From: JAVJUV01 sp047314965
GTDB taxonomy: Bacteria; Pseudomonadota; Alphaproteobacteria; Rhodobacterales; Rhodobacteraceae
Assembly (NCBI RefSeq): GCF_047314965.1
Contig: NZ_JBLBVK010000024.1
Coordinates: 1 to 41,874, forward strand
Length of the DNA stretch: 41,874 nucleotides
Reading direction: 5' to 3'
Shown here piece after piece: positions 25,413 to 32,324 of this stretch (position 1 is its first letter; every line of letters starts with the position of its first letter). The notes under the pieces are model-generated. The model worked only from the letters and a program-made list of their open reading frames with translations, was not told where the DNA came from and ran no database searches. The translations under genes and the position numbers were made by a program.

Positions 25413-25717
25413 CGGCGGCAGAGTGTCTCTGCGGCCAAACCGAAATTCTCGTACCGCTCCCAGAAGACTTCGTCCCGGCGATTGCGCGACTGTCGCACTT
25501 TTTGGGCCCGGTTTGGATCTGAAAAAAACGTCGCGGCAAGCCGCTGGTCGCGCGGTGTCAGGGTCATGTTCGCCGCGTCCTGAATGCATCGGCACAAGGC
25601 GCGCTGTCCCAATGCCCGATCCGAATTCAGACAGGCTTGCTCGATCAGGCTGGCCGACGCGGGCAACCCCGAGAGGATTCCCGCCAACGCAACCCCAAGA
25701 ACGACCCGACGCTGCAT
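25409..25717 (-). CDS. Small exported protein of unknown function (102 aa)
   Basis: The N terminus MQRRVVLGVALAGILSGLPASA is a clear Sec signal peptide, with cleavage probably after ASA near residue 22. The mature part (~80 residues) has four cysteines (ACLNSD, ALCRCI and the C-terminal ETLCRR) that could form two disulphides in the periplasm. I do not recognise a family. The gene is isolated on the minus strand, overlaps the phosphatase by four bases and faces away from the lipoprotein gene. Confidence 0.7.
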   Translation of the reverse strand: MQRRVVLGVALAGILSGLPASASLIEQACLNSDRALGQRALCRCIQDAANMTLTPRDQRLAATFFSDPNRAQKVRQSRNRRDEVFWERYENFGLAAETLCRR

Positions 25718-25987
25718 CCCTACCCCTTGGAACTCAAAGTCCTTGGCACAAAATCGTCTTCCGGAGCGAGGGTGCCAAAATCCGAGGCCACGGTCGAGTA
25801 TTTTTGCTGAAATTCAGCTCGATCAAAGGCAAAACGCCCAATAAGCAGTTCGCCCTCAATGCGACTTTACGGAAACACAATTTCCACAAAATTCTTTGCA
25901 TAATATCACCGCTCCCCTTCGATGGGGGCTTTTGAAGTAACCAGTGCCCCAGTCCGATGTGCGATTGGGCCGGAATTGAGACTGAAA
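25718..25987 (+). promoter_or_regulatory. AT-richer divergent region with candidate promoter and 5' UTR hairpin
   Basis: The 270-bp gap before the lipoprotein gene is clearly more AT-rich than its surroundings from about 25800 to 25910. A TAATAT (25901-25906) could be its -10, with a poor -35 (CAATTT, 25878). RNA would then start right at a GCTCCC/GGGGGC hairpin followed by TTTT (25911-25933), so the transcript would begin with a stable stem, or end there if transcribed from further upstream. No gene is visible in the gap. Confidence 0.35.
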
Positions 25988-26596
25988 ATGAATAGACGTG
26001 CGGTACTGGTTGCAGGTTTTGCGACGTTCTTCCTTGGCGCCTGCAGCGGCAGCTGGGGGGTAAAGTACTCCGGCGCGCCCGACAAATCGCAAACACGAGG
26101 CTGGAAGCTCTCCACCGTGAAAGTCGTTGTTCCCGACACTCTGACCGTCAGCGAAGACAACACCTTTGCCCCAAACGCAGATATCGTCTGGCACGGCGAG
26201 GAGTTCGGAGACCGGAAGGCTCAAGTCCGTGCCATAATGAAGGAAGGCCTCTCGAAAGGCGCGCGCGGCCTGAAAGGGAATCGACCGGTTGTCTTCTCGG
26301 TGCGGGTCATCCGGTTTCACGGCGTAACCCCCATAGCAGTCGACCGGGCGCCCGGGGCCGTCCACAATATCAAGTTCGCCTTGCAAGTGCTGGATGCCCG
26401 AACCGGACAGCCGTTGACCGAGGCGGAACTTATATCGGCCGACCTCGAAGCCAACGTCGGCACCGCCGCAGTGGTTGCCGCGATCGAGGGAAACACCCAG
26501 CGGGTGCGGATCGTGCGCCACCTGGCTGCCGTCACCGAAGGCTGGCTCGGCCTCGGTCCCGATCAGCGTCGCACGTTTGAAGGTTTCGGCCGTTAG
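25988..26596 (+). CDS. Putative lipoprotein of unknown function
   Basis: A 202-residue protein with a lipoprotein signal: MNRRAVLVAGFATFFLGAC, lipobox LGAC with Cys19. The mature part starts SGSWGVKYSGAPDKSQ and contains alternating strands and helices (STVKVVVPDTLTVSED, the basic KAQVRAIMKEGLSKGARGL, FSVRVIRFHGVTPIAV, IKFALQVLDARTGQPL). This looks like the small globular lipoproteins found in Rhodobacterales. I cannot assign a function. The ATG at 25988 gives the correct signal; the longer frame from 25922 does not. It precedes pth on the same strand by 60 bp. Confidence 0.85.
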   Translation: MNRRAVLVAGFATFFLGACSGSWGVKYSGAPDKSQTRGWKLSTVKVVVPDTLTVSEDNTFAPNADIVWHGEEFGDRKAQVRAIMKEGLSKGARGLKGNRPVVFSVRVIRFHGVTPIAVDRAPGAVHNIKFALQVLDARTGQPLTEAELISADLEANVGTAAVVAAIEGNTQRVRIVRHLAAVTEGWLGLGPDQRRTFEGFGR

Positions 26597-26656
26597 GTCC
26601 AGACACCATCCGGCTCGCTTGAAGACGTCCTGGTCCGGCGATAGTGTCCGTGCGAC

Positions 26657-27346
26657 ATGAAGCTCTTCGTCGGCCTAGGAAACCCCGGCGCGAAATACGC
26701 GCAGAACCGCCATAACATCGGGTTCATGGCGGTGGACCGCATTGCATCCGATCACGGCTTCGGCCCATGGCGCTCCAAGTTTCAGGGTCTGGTCAGCGAG
26801 GGCCAGCTGGGCGGGGAAAAGGTTACGCTCCTGAAGCCCGAGACCTTCATGAACCGGTCCGGTCAATCCGTCGGCGAGGCCATGCGCTTCTACAAACTTG
26901 CACCCGAGGACATCGTCGTCTTTCACGACGAGATCGATCTCGCGCCCGGCAAGTTGCGGGTCAAGCAGGGTGGAGGCCATGCTGGTCACAACGGATTGCG
27001 ATCCCTGCATGGCCACATTGGCGACGCTTACGGACGGGTGCGCATGGGCGTCGGCCATCCCGGCCACAAGGACGCGGTGCCGACCTTTGTGCTGAAGGAT
27101 TTTCCCAAGGCCGACCAGGACTGGCTCGACGACATGCTGCGCGGCATCTCCGACGGGGCCGAGGCGCTCGCCAAGGGGGATACCGGCAGGTTCCAGAACG
27201 CCGTCGCCCTGCGGCTGAACCCGCCCAGGTCTTCGAATACACCATTGCAGAAACCCGAACCAGCACCAGCGCTGGATGCGAGTGCCGAGACGGCACCGGA
27301 AGACACCCGTTCTCCGCTCCAGAAACTCGTCGACAGGTTCAGGTGA
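26657..27346 (+). CDS. pth: Peptidyl-tRNA hydrolase Pth
   Basis: Releases tRNA from prematurely dissociated peptidyl-tRNA. The catalytic residues of the family are visible: N9 in GLGNPG, H19 in RHNIGF, the FMNRSGQSV segment, the HDEIDLAPG aspartate and the GGGHAGHNGLRS asparagine. At 229 residues it is about 35 longer than E. coli Pth because of a Pro/Ala/Ser-rich C-terminal tail ending in SPLQKLVDRFR, a tail common in this order. Its stop overlaps the GTG start of the DUF2332 gene (GTGA), suggesting coupling. The frequent neighbour rplY (ctc) is absent here. Confidence 0.96.
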   Translation: MKLFVGLGNPGAKYAQNRHNIGFMAVDRIASDHGFGPWRSKFQGLVSEGQLGGEKVTLLKPETFMNRSGQSVGEAMRFYKLAPEDIVVFHDEIDLAPGKLRVKQGGGHAGHNGLRSLHGHIGDAYGRVRMGVGHPGHKDAVPTFVLKDFPKADQDWLDDMLRGISDGAEALAKGDTGRFQNAVALRLNPPRSSNTPLQKPEPAPALDASAETAPEDTRSPLQKLVDRFR

Positions 27347-28350
27347 CGGTCCGCGACGCCTTCCGTAACCAGGCGTCGCACTGCGCGGCACTTGGTTCTC
27401 CGTTCATGGCGCGCCTGATGACCCTTGCCGCAGACCGGCTGCAACCCGGCACGCCTGTCACGGACCGCATCTTCAGCTGGCCCGGCGACGCATCCGCAAA
27501 CGCGGACAACGTTCCGCTGCGGCTGGGCGGGGCGCTTCATGCCCTTCGGCTGCAGGGCAAGGCGCTCGCCGAGGTCTACCCTCCCGGCACGCCGGACGAC
27601 GACAGGCTCTGGGGCGAAATCGAAAGCGCCATGTCGGAACACGGCAACACCATCCTCGGATGGCTCGACAATCCGCCTCAGACGAACGAAGTGCGCCGCG
27701 CGGCCGTCATTCTTCCCGCTCTCGCAGTTCTGCACGACGCTTTCGGCCTTCCCGTGGAGCTGCTCGAACTGGGCACCAGCGGCGGGCTGAACCTGCGTGC
27801 GGACTTGTTTCGCCTGAACCTTCCTGACGTCTCCATCGGCCCATCCGACGCACAGGTCGTGCTGTCCCCAGAATGGCGGGGCGGGACGCCACCCACGAAA
27901 CTGCCCCCGATCATGCGCCGTGCCGGCGTAGACCTGTCTCCGCTCGATCCTGCCAAACCCGGCGACCGGCTTCGGCTGCTCGCCTACCTGTGGGCGGACC
28001 AGCCCGAGCGGCTGACGCGCACCCGCGCCGCCATTGAAATCGCCCGGACCACGCCCGCCGAAATCTCCGCCGGCGATGCTGGCGAATGGCTGGAGTGCGA
28101 ACTTGCCTCGCCTGCGAAGGATCGCCTGCGCGTCGTCCTGCACACGGTTGCCTGGCAATACTTCCCGTCGGAAACCCGGGTCCGTGCCGAAGCGGCAATG
28201 CGATCCGCGATCGGCCCGCTTGCCCGGATCTCGATGGAATACGACGGCGGAATAGGGGCCGGGGTGACATTGACGACTTGGCCCGATGGCGTGTCGAAAC
28301 AGATTGCGCGCGCGGACTTTCACGGACGATGGGTCGAATGGATGGTGTAA
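27343..28350 (+). CDS. DUF2332 family protein
   Basis: A 335-residue cytoplasmic protein of the DUF2332 family, widespread in alphaproteobacteria and actinobacteria but uncharacterised. Typical elements are the N-terminal RDAFRNQASHCAALGSPF, the conserved ELGTSGGLNLRADLF stretch, which resembles a nucleotide- or SAM-binding glycine loop, and WLECELASPAKDRLRVVLHTVAWQYF. The GTG start overlaps the pth stop codon, which marks the start precisely and implies co-translation with pth. Any link to tRNA or translation is only inferred from this coupling. Confidence 0.88.
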   Translation: MTVRDAFRNQASHCAALGSPFMARLMTLAADRLQPGTPVTDRIFSWPGDASANADNVPLRLGGALHALRLQGKALAEVYPPGTPDDDRLWGEIESAMSEHGNTILGWLDNPPQTNEVRRAAVILPALAVLHDAFGLPVELLELGTSGGLNLRADLFRLNLPDVSIGPSDAQVVLSPEWRGGTPPTKLPPIMRRAGVDLSPLDPAKPGDRLRLLAYLWADQPERLTRTRAAIEIARTTPAEISAGDAGEWLECELASPAKDRLRVVLHTVAWQYFPSETRVRAEAAMRSAIGPLARISMEYDGGIGAGVTLTTWPDGVSKQIARADFHGRWVEWMV

Positions 28351-28352
28351 GG

Positions 28353-28369
28353 CCAGCACAGCGTGCTGG
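28353..28369 (+). terminator. Short hairpin after the DUF2332 gene
   Basis: CCAGCAC-AGC-GTGCTGG forms a perfect 7-bp stem with a 3-base loop, two bases after the stop codon. There is no T tract, so termination is uncertain. Confidence 0.35.
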
Positions 28370-28419
28370 ACCAAAGGGCCGCCCGCACTAGTTGCAATCT
28401 CAAACAAGGGAGCAATCAG

Positions 28420-28794
28420 GTGGAAAGAGACCCCTCGATCAACGTGCTGGGTGAGCGGCTGGAGCCATGCTCGACCAAGCCGGTTACGGGCTATTACCGT
28501 GACGGATGCTGCAACACGTCGGCCGATGATCATGGAAGTCACACTGTCTGCGCGGTCATGACGGCCGAGTTCCTTGCCTACTCGAAATATGTCGGCAACG
28601 ACCTATCAACCCCGCGCCCGGAATACGGCTTCGGTGGCCTCAAACCGGGTGACAGGTGGTGCCTTTGTGCGTCCCGGTTTCTGCAGGCGGCTGACGAGGG
28701 GGCTGGCCCAAAGGTTCACCTCGCCTCAACCCACAGGCGCGCGCTGGACATCGTTCCACTGGAAGTCTTGATGGATCACGCCTGCGAGGACTGA
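28420..28794 (+). CDS. DUF2237 family protein
   Basis: A 124-residue protein of the DUF2237 family. The signature sequence is clear: LGERLEPCSTKPVTGYYRDG, CCNTSADDHGSHTVCAVMT, FLAYSKYVGNDLSTPRP and GLKPGDRWCLCASRF. Several conserved Cys and His residues suggest metal binding or redox function, but I know of no experimental role. GTG at 28420 was chosen because AAGGGAG lies seven bases upstream. The 3' end overlaps the convergent LuxR-type regulator gene by 19 bp. Confidence 0.9.
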   Translation: MERDPSINVLGERLEPCSTKPVTGYYRDGCCNTSADDHGSHTVCAVMTAEFLAYSKYVGNDLSTPRPEYGFGGLKPGDRWCLCASRFLQAADEGAGPKVHLASTHRRALDIVPLEVLMDHACED

Positions 28795-29282
28795 GCGTCC
28801 GGTTCATCCTCGACAAGCTCATCGATGAACAGGCTCAGCAATTGCGAGCGCCCCGACACGCCGGCCTTTCGATATATGGCGTTCGTCTGCGCCTTGATCG
28901 TCCCCTCGCTCACACCGCGAAAATCGGCGATATCCTGGGTTGAGAATCCCTTGATCGCGAACATCGCCACATCTCGCTCTGCCGGAGTCAGCCCCCATTC
29001 GGCGAAACGCTCGTCAAGAATGTCACGAAATGCGCTGCGCGCCCTCCGCAGGGCTTCCTCGGCTTTTGCGCTTCGAGCTCGGGCCTGCTGCAAAGCCATG
29101 GCGCCTACGATGACACCCAGAAGAAGACCGACAGCGGCACCGATTTCGATCAACTCCACGAAAGTCCAACTGATCGGCGCGATTGGAAGACCAAGCACCG
29201 AAATGACGATTTCCGATACGAAAAAGGCGGCACACAGAACCTGGACCACGAGAACGGAGGCGACGAAATATCGATTGTTCAC
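28776..29282 (-). CDS. Membrane-anchored LuxR-type transcriptional regulator
   Basis: A 168-residue protein with two membrane helices (about 5-29 and 43-65), a charged coiled-coil-like linker (66-95) and a C-terminal LuxR/NarL helix-turn-helix (about 97-155: LTPAERDVAMFAIKGFSTQD, then GVSEGTIKAQTNAIYRKAGV). There is no receiver or autoinducer domain; the only non-cytoplasmic part would be the short loop around residues 30-42. The GTG start at 29282 has GGAGA eight bases upstream. It lies 77 bp downstream of two acidic-tailed PepSY-like genes on the same strand, so it may regulate them or sense their state. It overlaps the convergent DUF2237 gene by 19 bp. Confidence 0.85.
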   Translation of the reverse strand: MNNRYFVASVLVVQVLCAAFFVSEIVISVLGLPIAPISWTFVELIEIGAAVGLLLGVIVGAMALQQARARSAKAEEALRRARSAFRDILDERFAEWGLTPAERDVAMFAIKGFSTQDIADFRGVSEGTIKAQTNAIYRKAGVSGRSQLLSLFIDELVEDEPDAQSSQA

Positions 29283-29359
29283 GCGCCGTCTCCGCGTTGT
29301 CCTATAGCCTTCGTCATCTGCGGCCCGAGCCGCTGGAATAGGCTCTGCAGTTGATCCTG

Positions 29360-29812
29360 TCAGTCATCGTCGTCCGAGTCGGACGAGCCCGAGCCGCTGT
29401 TGTCCGATTCGTCGTCATCCGAACCGCTGCCCGAGTTCGACGACCCGGACCCGCTGTTGTCTGACTCGTCATCGTCGTCGTCGTAATCATCATCGTCGTA
29501 ATCATCATCGTCATAATCGTCGTCGTCCCTGTCGTCCCGTCTGTCATCGTCACCGCCTTCGCTGCGGCGCAGGAAACGGATGTAGTCGCGAAGAATGACC
29601 CCGGTATTGGGATTGATGACGATCTCGCGCTCGGCATCCGGACGCTTGGCGACAAAACGCATGCGTCCAAGAAGCGTTCGACTGATACGAATTTCCGAGT
29701 ATCCGTCATCTCGCAGAAGTGTGACGATGCGGTCGCGCGCTCCGGCGGCGTCCGCCAGCGCTGGCGCGGGTGCAAGGGCAATCGCAATTATGAACAAAAG
29801 GCGTTTCAGCAT
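29360..29812 (-). CDS. Exported PepSY-like protein with polyacidic Asp/Ser tail (150 aa)
   Basis: The signal peptide is residues 1-20 (ending ALA before DAAG). A single ~60-residue PepSY-like module follows (about 24-83), with the pattern DRIVTLLRDDGYSEIRISRT and EIVINPNTGVILRDYIR. From residue 88 on, the tail is almost only Asp, Ser, Gly, Asn and Tyr: three copies of DDDDY and two of ESDNSGSGSS. Such tails are strongly negative and disordered and could bind calcium or other cations, or keep the protein soluble outside the cell. It is a paralogue of the next gene upstream (29885-30634), 72 bp away. I cannot name a function. Confidence 0.82.
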   Translation of the reverse strand: MLKRLLFIIAIALAPAPALADAAGARDRIVTLLRDDGYSEIRISRTLLGRMRFVAKRPDAEREIVINPNTGVILRDYIRFLRRSEGGDDDRRDDRDDDDYDDDDYDDDDYDDDDDESDNSGSGSSNSGSGSDDDESDNSGSGSSDSDDDD

Positions 29813-29884
29813 CGTCTGGGAACCATCTGCGGGCCCAGCCCAAAAGGCAAGGCCCGCGCTTGTTTATCGGCCTAGCTTTTCCAC

Positions 29885-30634
29885 TCAGTCTTCGTCGTCT
29901 TCGTCGTCATCGGAGCCCGATGACCCCGAACCGCTATTGCTCTCGTCGTCGTCGCTTTCATCGCTATCGTCTTCATCGTCATCCTCATCATCGTCCGAAC
30001 CACGTCCACTGTTGTCTTCGTCGTCGTCCTCATCGTCCGAACGTCCGCTGCGGTCGCTTTCATCGTTCTCATCGTCATTCAGGAAATCGCGGCTGCGGGT
30101 GTCGATCTCGACACCGCTCCGCCCGGCCTCGGAAGCGCTCGCCGCCTCGACCTCGCGTTTCAGAAGCTCGCCTGTTTCCCTGTCGTAAATGAGTTCAAGC
30201 TTCTCCGTGCCACGGATCGCCTCGACCTTGACTTGCGTCGGACCGTTCTTGATTTCGATGAAATCATAACCTTCGGCCTGCAGAGTAGCGACGATCTCGC
30301 GGTTGAAAGCGCTGTTGGTCGCGGGAACTGCGCTCACGTCCAAAAAGTTACGGTTCCTGTTGCGGACCTGCACGCCACTGCGCCCAATTTCGTCTGCTTC
30401 CGCCCGCTCGCGCTCCTGCTTCAGAATGCGGCCCGTGGAGCGGTCATAGATGACCTCCAGCTTGTCTGTGCCGCGAATAGCCTCGACCTTGACCTGTCCG
30501 ATCCCGTCCTGGATCTCGATGAACTCATAGCCAAGGTCCTGCAGGTTCGAAACGATCGAATCCGTAAAGCTGTCAGCATACGCGGCACCCACCAGTGTGG
30601 TGAAGGCGGCAGCAAGGGTCAGTTTGCGATGCAT
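29885..30634 (-). CDS. Exported protein with duplicated PepSY-like module and acidic tail (249 aa)
   Basis: Start ATG 30634 has AGGAG seven bases upstream and begins the signal peptide MHRKLTLAAAFTTLVGAAYA; a longer frame adds 15 residues with no signal. The mature protein holds two homologous ~78-residue units (22-99 and 110-185). Each contains a PepSY-like half (GYEFIEIQDGIGQVKVEAIRG versus GYDFIEIKNGPTQVKVEAIRG, YDRSTGRILKQE versus YDRETGELLKRE) and a closing GRSGV...R.R.FL element. From about 187 to 249 the tail is Asp/Glu/Ser/Gly only. It is first in the direction of transcription of a probable three-gene unit ending in the LuxR-type regulator. Function unknown. Confidence 0.85.
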   Translation of the reverse strand: MHRKLTLAAAFTTLVGAAYADSFTDSIVSNLQDLGYEFIEIQDGIGQVKVEAIRGTDKLEVIYDRSTGRILKQERERAEADEIGRSGVQVRNRNRNFLDVSAVPATNSAFNREIVATLQAEGYDFIEIKNGPTQVKVEAIRGTEKLELIYDRETGELLKREVEAASASEAGRSGVEIDTRSRDFLNDDENDESDRSGRSDDEDDDEDNSGRGSDDDEDDDEDDSDESDDDESNSGSGSSGSDDDEDDED

Positions 30635-30718
30635 GTCATGTCTCCTCGTAAAGGTTTGGATCATTGGATTTGAACGCAATCCTTCAAACCCGCACCTTCG
30701 ACATCCACCATTCTCCCC

Positions 30719-30768
30719 AGGTTTAATCCCGGCGCTATAAACTCGGGGACCACGCCCATAAACCTCGG
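30719..30768 (-). promoter_or_regulatory. Candidate control region of the PepSY-like locus
   Basis: About 85-135 bp upstream of the first PepSY-like gene, the plus strand carries TATAAACTCGG (30736-30746) and CATAAACCTCGG (30757-30768), a near-direct repeat about two helix turns apart. AGGTTTA (30719-30725) and TAAACCT (30759-30765) also form a 7-bp inverted repeat. They could be binding sites for the LuxR-type regulator. I could not place a convincing -35/-10 pair. Confidence 0.35.
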
Positions 30769-30780
30769 TTATAGGCCCCC

Positions 30781-30816
30781 AAAAAACTAGAAAGCCCGGC
30801 CTTGGGCCGGGCTTTC
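30781..30816 (-). terminator. Rho-independent terminator of the atp operon
   Basis: On the minus strand, 20 bases after the atpF stop, GAAAGCCCGGCC and GGCCGGGCTTTC form a perfect 12-bp stem with a three-base loop, followed by TAG and six T. This is a classical intrinsic terminator and ends the F0 operon before the PepSY-like genes. Confidence 0.92.
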
Positions 30817-30835
30817 CTTCAGAATTTTCCAGAGA

Positions 30836-31411
30836 TCAGTGCAGTTTGGCCTGAACAACCTTGATCGCGTCGTCCACCAGCGAACCGGCCTTGGCAGGCG
30901 TCATCTCTTTCGCGATGACTTCACCAGCAGCAGCGACGGCGATACGGGCGGCCTCATCGCGAACCTTCTTGATGGCGGCGGATTCGGCCGAAGCGATCTG
31001 TCCCTCAGCCGCCTGAACCCGGCGCTCGATCGATGCCGCAAGGTCCTTCTTGGCCTGCTCAGCCGCCTCGGTAGCGCTTTCCTTCGCAGCCTCAACGATC
31101 CGGTTGGCCTGTTCCTGAACTTCACGCTGCTTGCGCTCGTAGCTGGCCAGCAGAGACTGGGCTTCCTCGCGAAGCGCCCGCGCTTCGTCAAGTTCCGACT
31201 TGATGCCTTCGGCGCGCTTGTCCAGAAGCCCGCCGAGAAGGCCGGGCACCTTGAAGTAGAACAGTACGCCAATGAACAGGAAGAACGCGATCGCGACAAT
31301 GAAATCCGTGTTCGACAGCTTGTAGAAATCAGCCGAGAACGGGTTCTTCGATGCGGCCAGAACCGGCGTAGCGGCCGTCATGGCGATCAGGGCAAGTATG
31401 TTTCTCATCAT
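30836..31411 (-). CDS. atpF: F0F1 ATP synthase subunit b
   Basis: Part of the peripheral stalk joining F0 to F1. The 191 residues have a membrane helix (about 34-54, DFIVAIAFFLFIGVLFYF) and then a long charged helix typical of b (DKRAEGIKSELDEARALREE and on). The N terminus up to residue 20 resembles a cleavable signal-like helix (LIAMTAATPVLAA), as in other Rhodobacteraceae b subunits. GAAGGGG five bases before the ATG at 31411 favours this start; a GTG at 31417 overlaps the atpF' stop. Last gene of atpI-B-E-F'-F. Confidence 0.94.
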   Translation of the reverse strand: MMRNILALIAMTAATPVLAASKNPFSADFYKLSNTDFIVAIAFFLFIGVLFYFKVPGLLGGLLDKRAEGIKSELDEARALREEAQSLLASYERKQREVQEQANRIVEAAKESATEAAEQAKKDLAASIERRVQAAEGQIASAESAAIKKVRDEAARIAVAAAGEVIAKEMTPAKAGSLVDDAIKVVQAKLH

Positions 31412-31413
31412 GC

Positions 31414-31965
31414 TCACCCCTTCACCCGCGCTTCGACAGCAGCCGTGATCGCGGCTTCGTCTGCATCGACGCCCAGAGCGGCGACGACTTCTTTGGCGGT
31501 ATCCTTGGCCACCGTGCGGACGGCTTCGATTGCGCCTGCCCGGATCTCGTCGATCCGCGCTTCGCTCTCTGCGGTGCGCGCGGCGATCTCCGCATCGGCC
31601 TTCTTCATCGCCTCGGCGACCTCGGCCTGCATGGCAGCTTTCGCCTCGGCCGCGATCTGGCCGGCCTCGGCGCGTGCATCGGCCAGCGCCTTTTCATAGG
31701 CAGCCTCGGCCTCTCCAGCTTTCTGCTTCAGCTCTTCCGCCGCTGCGATATCGTTCGTGATCGTGCCCTGCCGCTCGGCCAGAACCGAAGCGATCCGGGG
31801 CAGCGCGATCTTCGACAGCACGAGATAGATCACGACAAGCGTCACCACGAGCCAGAATATCTGGTTCGGGAACGTCGAGAAATCCAGCTGCGGCATGCCC
31901 GCGCTTTCGGCCCCGTGCGCTGCGTCGGCAGCGCCGTGTGCGGCCTCTGTTGCTTCTGTCGCCAT
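31414..31965 (-). CDS. atpF': F0F1 ATP synthase subunit b'
   Basis: Second, divergent b-type stalk subunit, found in photosynthetic bacteria and alphaproteobacteria, where b and b' form a heterodimer. The 183 residues start with an Ala/His/Glu-rich leader (1-22), then MPQLDFSTFPNQIFWLVVTL leading into the membrane helix (about 37-57), then a long Ala/Glu/Lys helix. GAGGAGG five bases upstream supports the ATG. Its stop touches the start of atpF. A stem-loop separates it from atpE. Confidence 0.94.
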   Translation of the reverse strand: MATEATEAAHGAADAAHGAESAGMPQLDFSTFPNQIFWLVVTLVVIYLVLSKIALPRIASVLAERQGTITNDIAAAEELKQKAGEAEAAYEKALADARAEAGQIAAEAKAAMQAEVAEAMKKADAEIAARTAESEARIDEIRAGAIEAVRTVAKDTAKEVVAALGVDADEAAITAAVEARVKG

Positions 31966-31994
31966 GGCGACCTCCTCAAACCTTGGTCAGACAA

Positions 31995-32020
31995 CCGGGG
32001 TGCCCGCGAAGGGCACCCGG
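31995..32020 (-). other. Intercistronic stem-loop between atpE and atpF'
   Basis: CCGGG-TGCCC and GGGCA-CCCGG pair with one bulged base around a 5-base loop in the 77-bp gap. On the minus-strand mRNA it follows atpE. Such a stem could stabilise the atpE part of the message, since c is needed in many copies per complex, or cause partial termination. There is no T tract. Confidence 0.55.
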
Positions 32021-32042
32021 CGCGTAAGGATGGCGAGGTGCC

Positions 32043-32279
32043 TTAGACGGCGAACATCAGCAGAAGCGCGACGAGGAACGAGAAGATCCCCAGGGCTTCC
32101 GAGAACGCGATACCGATGAACATCGTGGCGGTCTGGCCACCGGCTGCCGACGGGTTGCGCAGGGCGCCCGACAGGAAGTTGCCAACAACGTGGCCCACAC
32201 CAACAGCAGCGCCGCCCATACCCGTACAGGCCAGACCAGCACCAATGTAAGCGCCCATTTGTACGACATCACCTTCCAT
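32043..32279 (-). CDS. atpE: F0F1 ATP synthase subunit c
   Basis: The 78-residue proteolipid of the rotor ring. Two membrane helices surround the polar loop RNPSA (41-45). The proton-carrying carboxylate is E61 in FIGIAFSEALGIFSF. The first helix contains the tightly packed small residues GAGLACTGMGGAAVGVG. I see no sodium-type ligand set, so proton coupling is likely. AAGGAGAG lies about six bases before the ATG. The gene is between atpB and atpF'. Confidence 0.97.
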   Translation of the reverse strand: MEGDVVQMGAYIGAGLACTGMGGAAVGVGHVVGNFLSGALRNPSAAGGQTATMFIGIAFSEALGIFSFLVALLLMFAV

Positions 32280-32324
32280 GTTCTCTCTCCTTACGATGGA
32301 ATTTCAGTGTTCAGTTGTTCAAGA

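Noticed and set aside
25776..25807. Possible degenerate third copy of the hairpin repeat
   Set aside because: CCAAAATCCGAGG and, on the other strand, GCAAAAATACTC resemble parts of the repeat, but the characteristic GC hairpin is absent and the pieces face opposite ways.
29395..30055. Repeated GTC/ATC-type triplets suggesting a microsatellite or CRISPR-like array
   Set aside because: The repeats are irregular and in frame with Asp/Ser/Glu codons of the two acidic tails; they are explained by coding low complexity, with no spacer structure.
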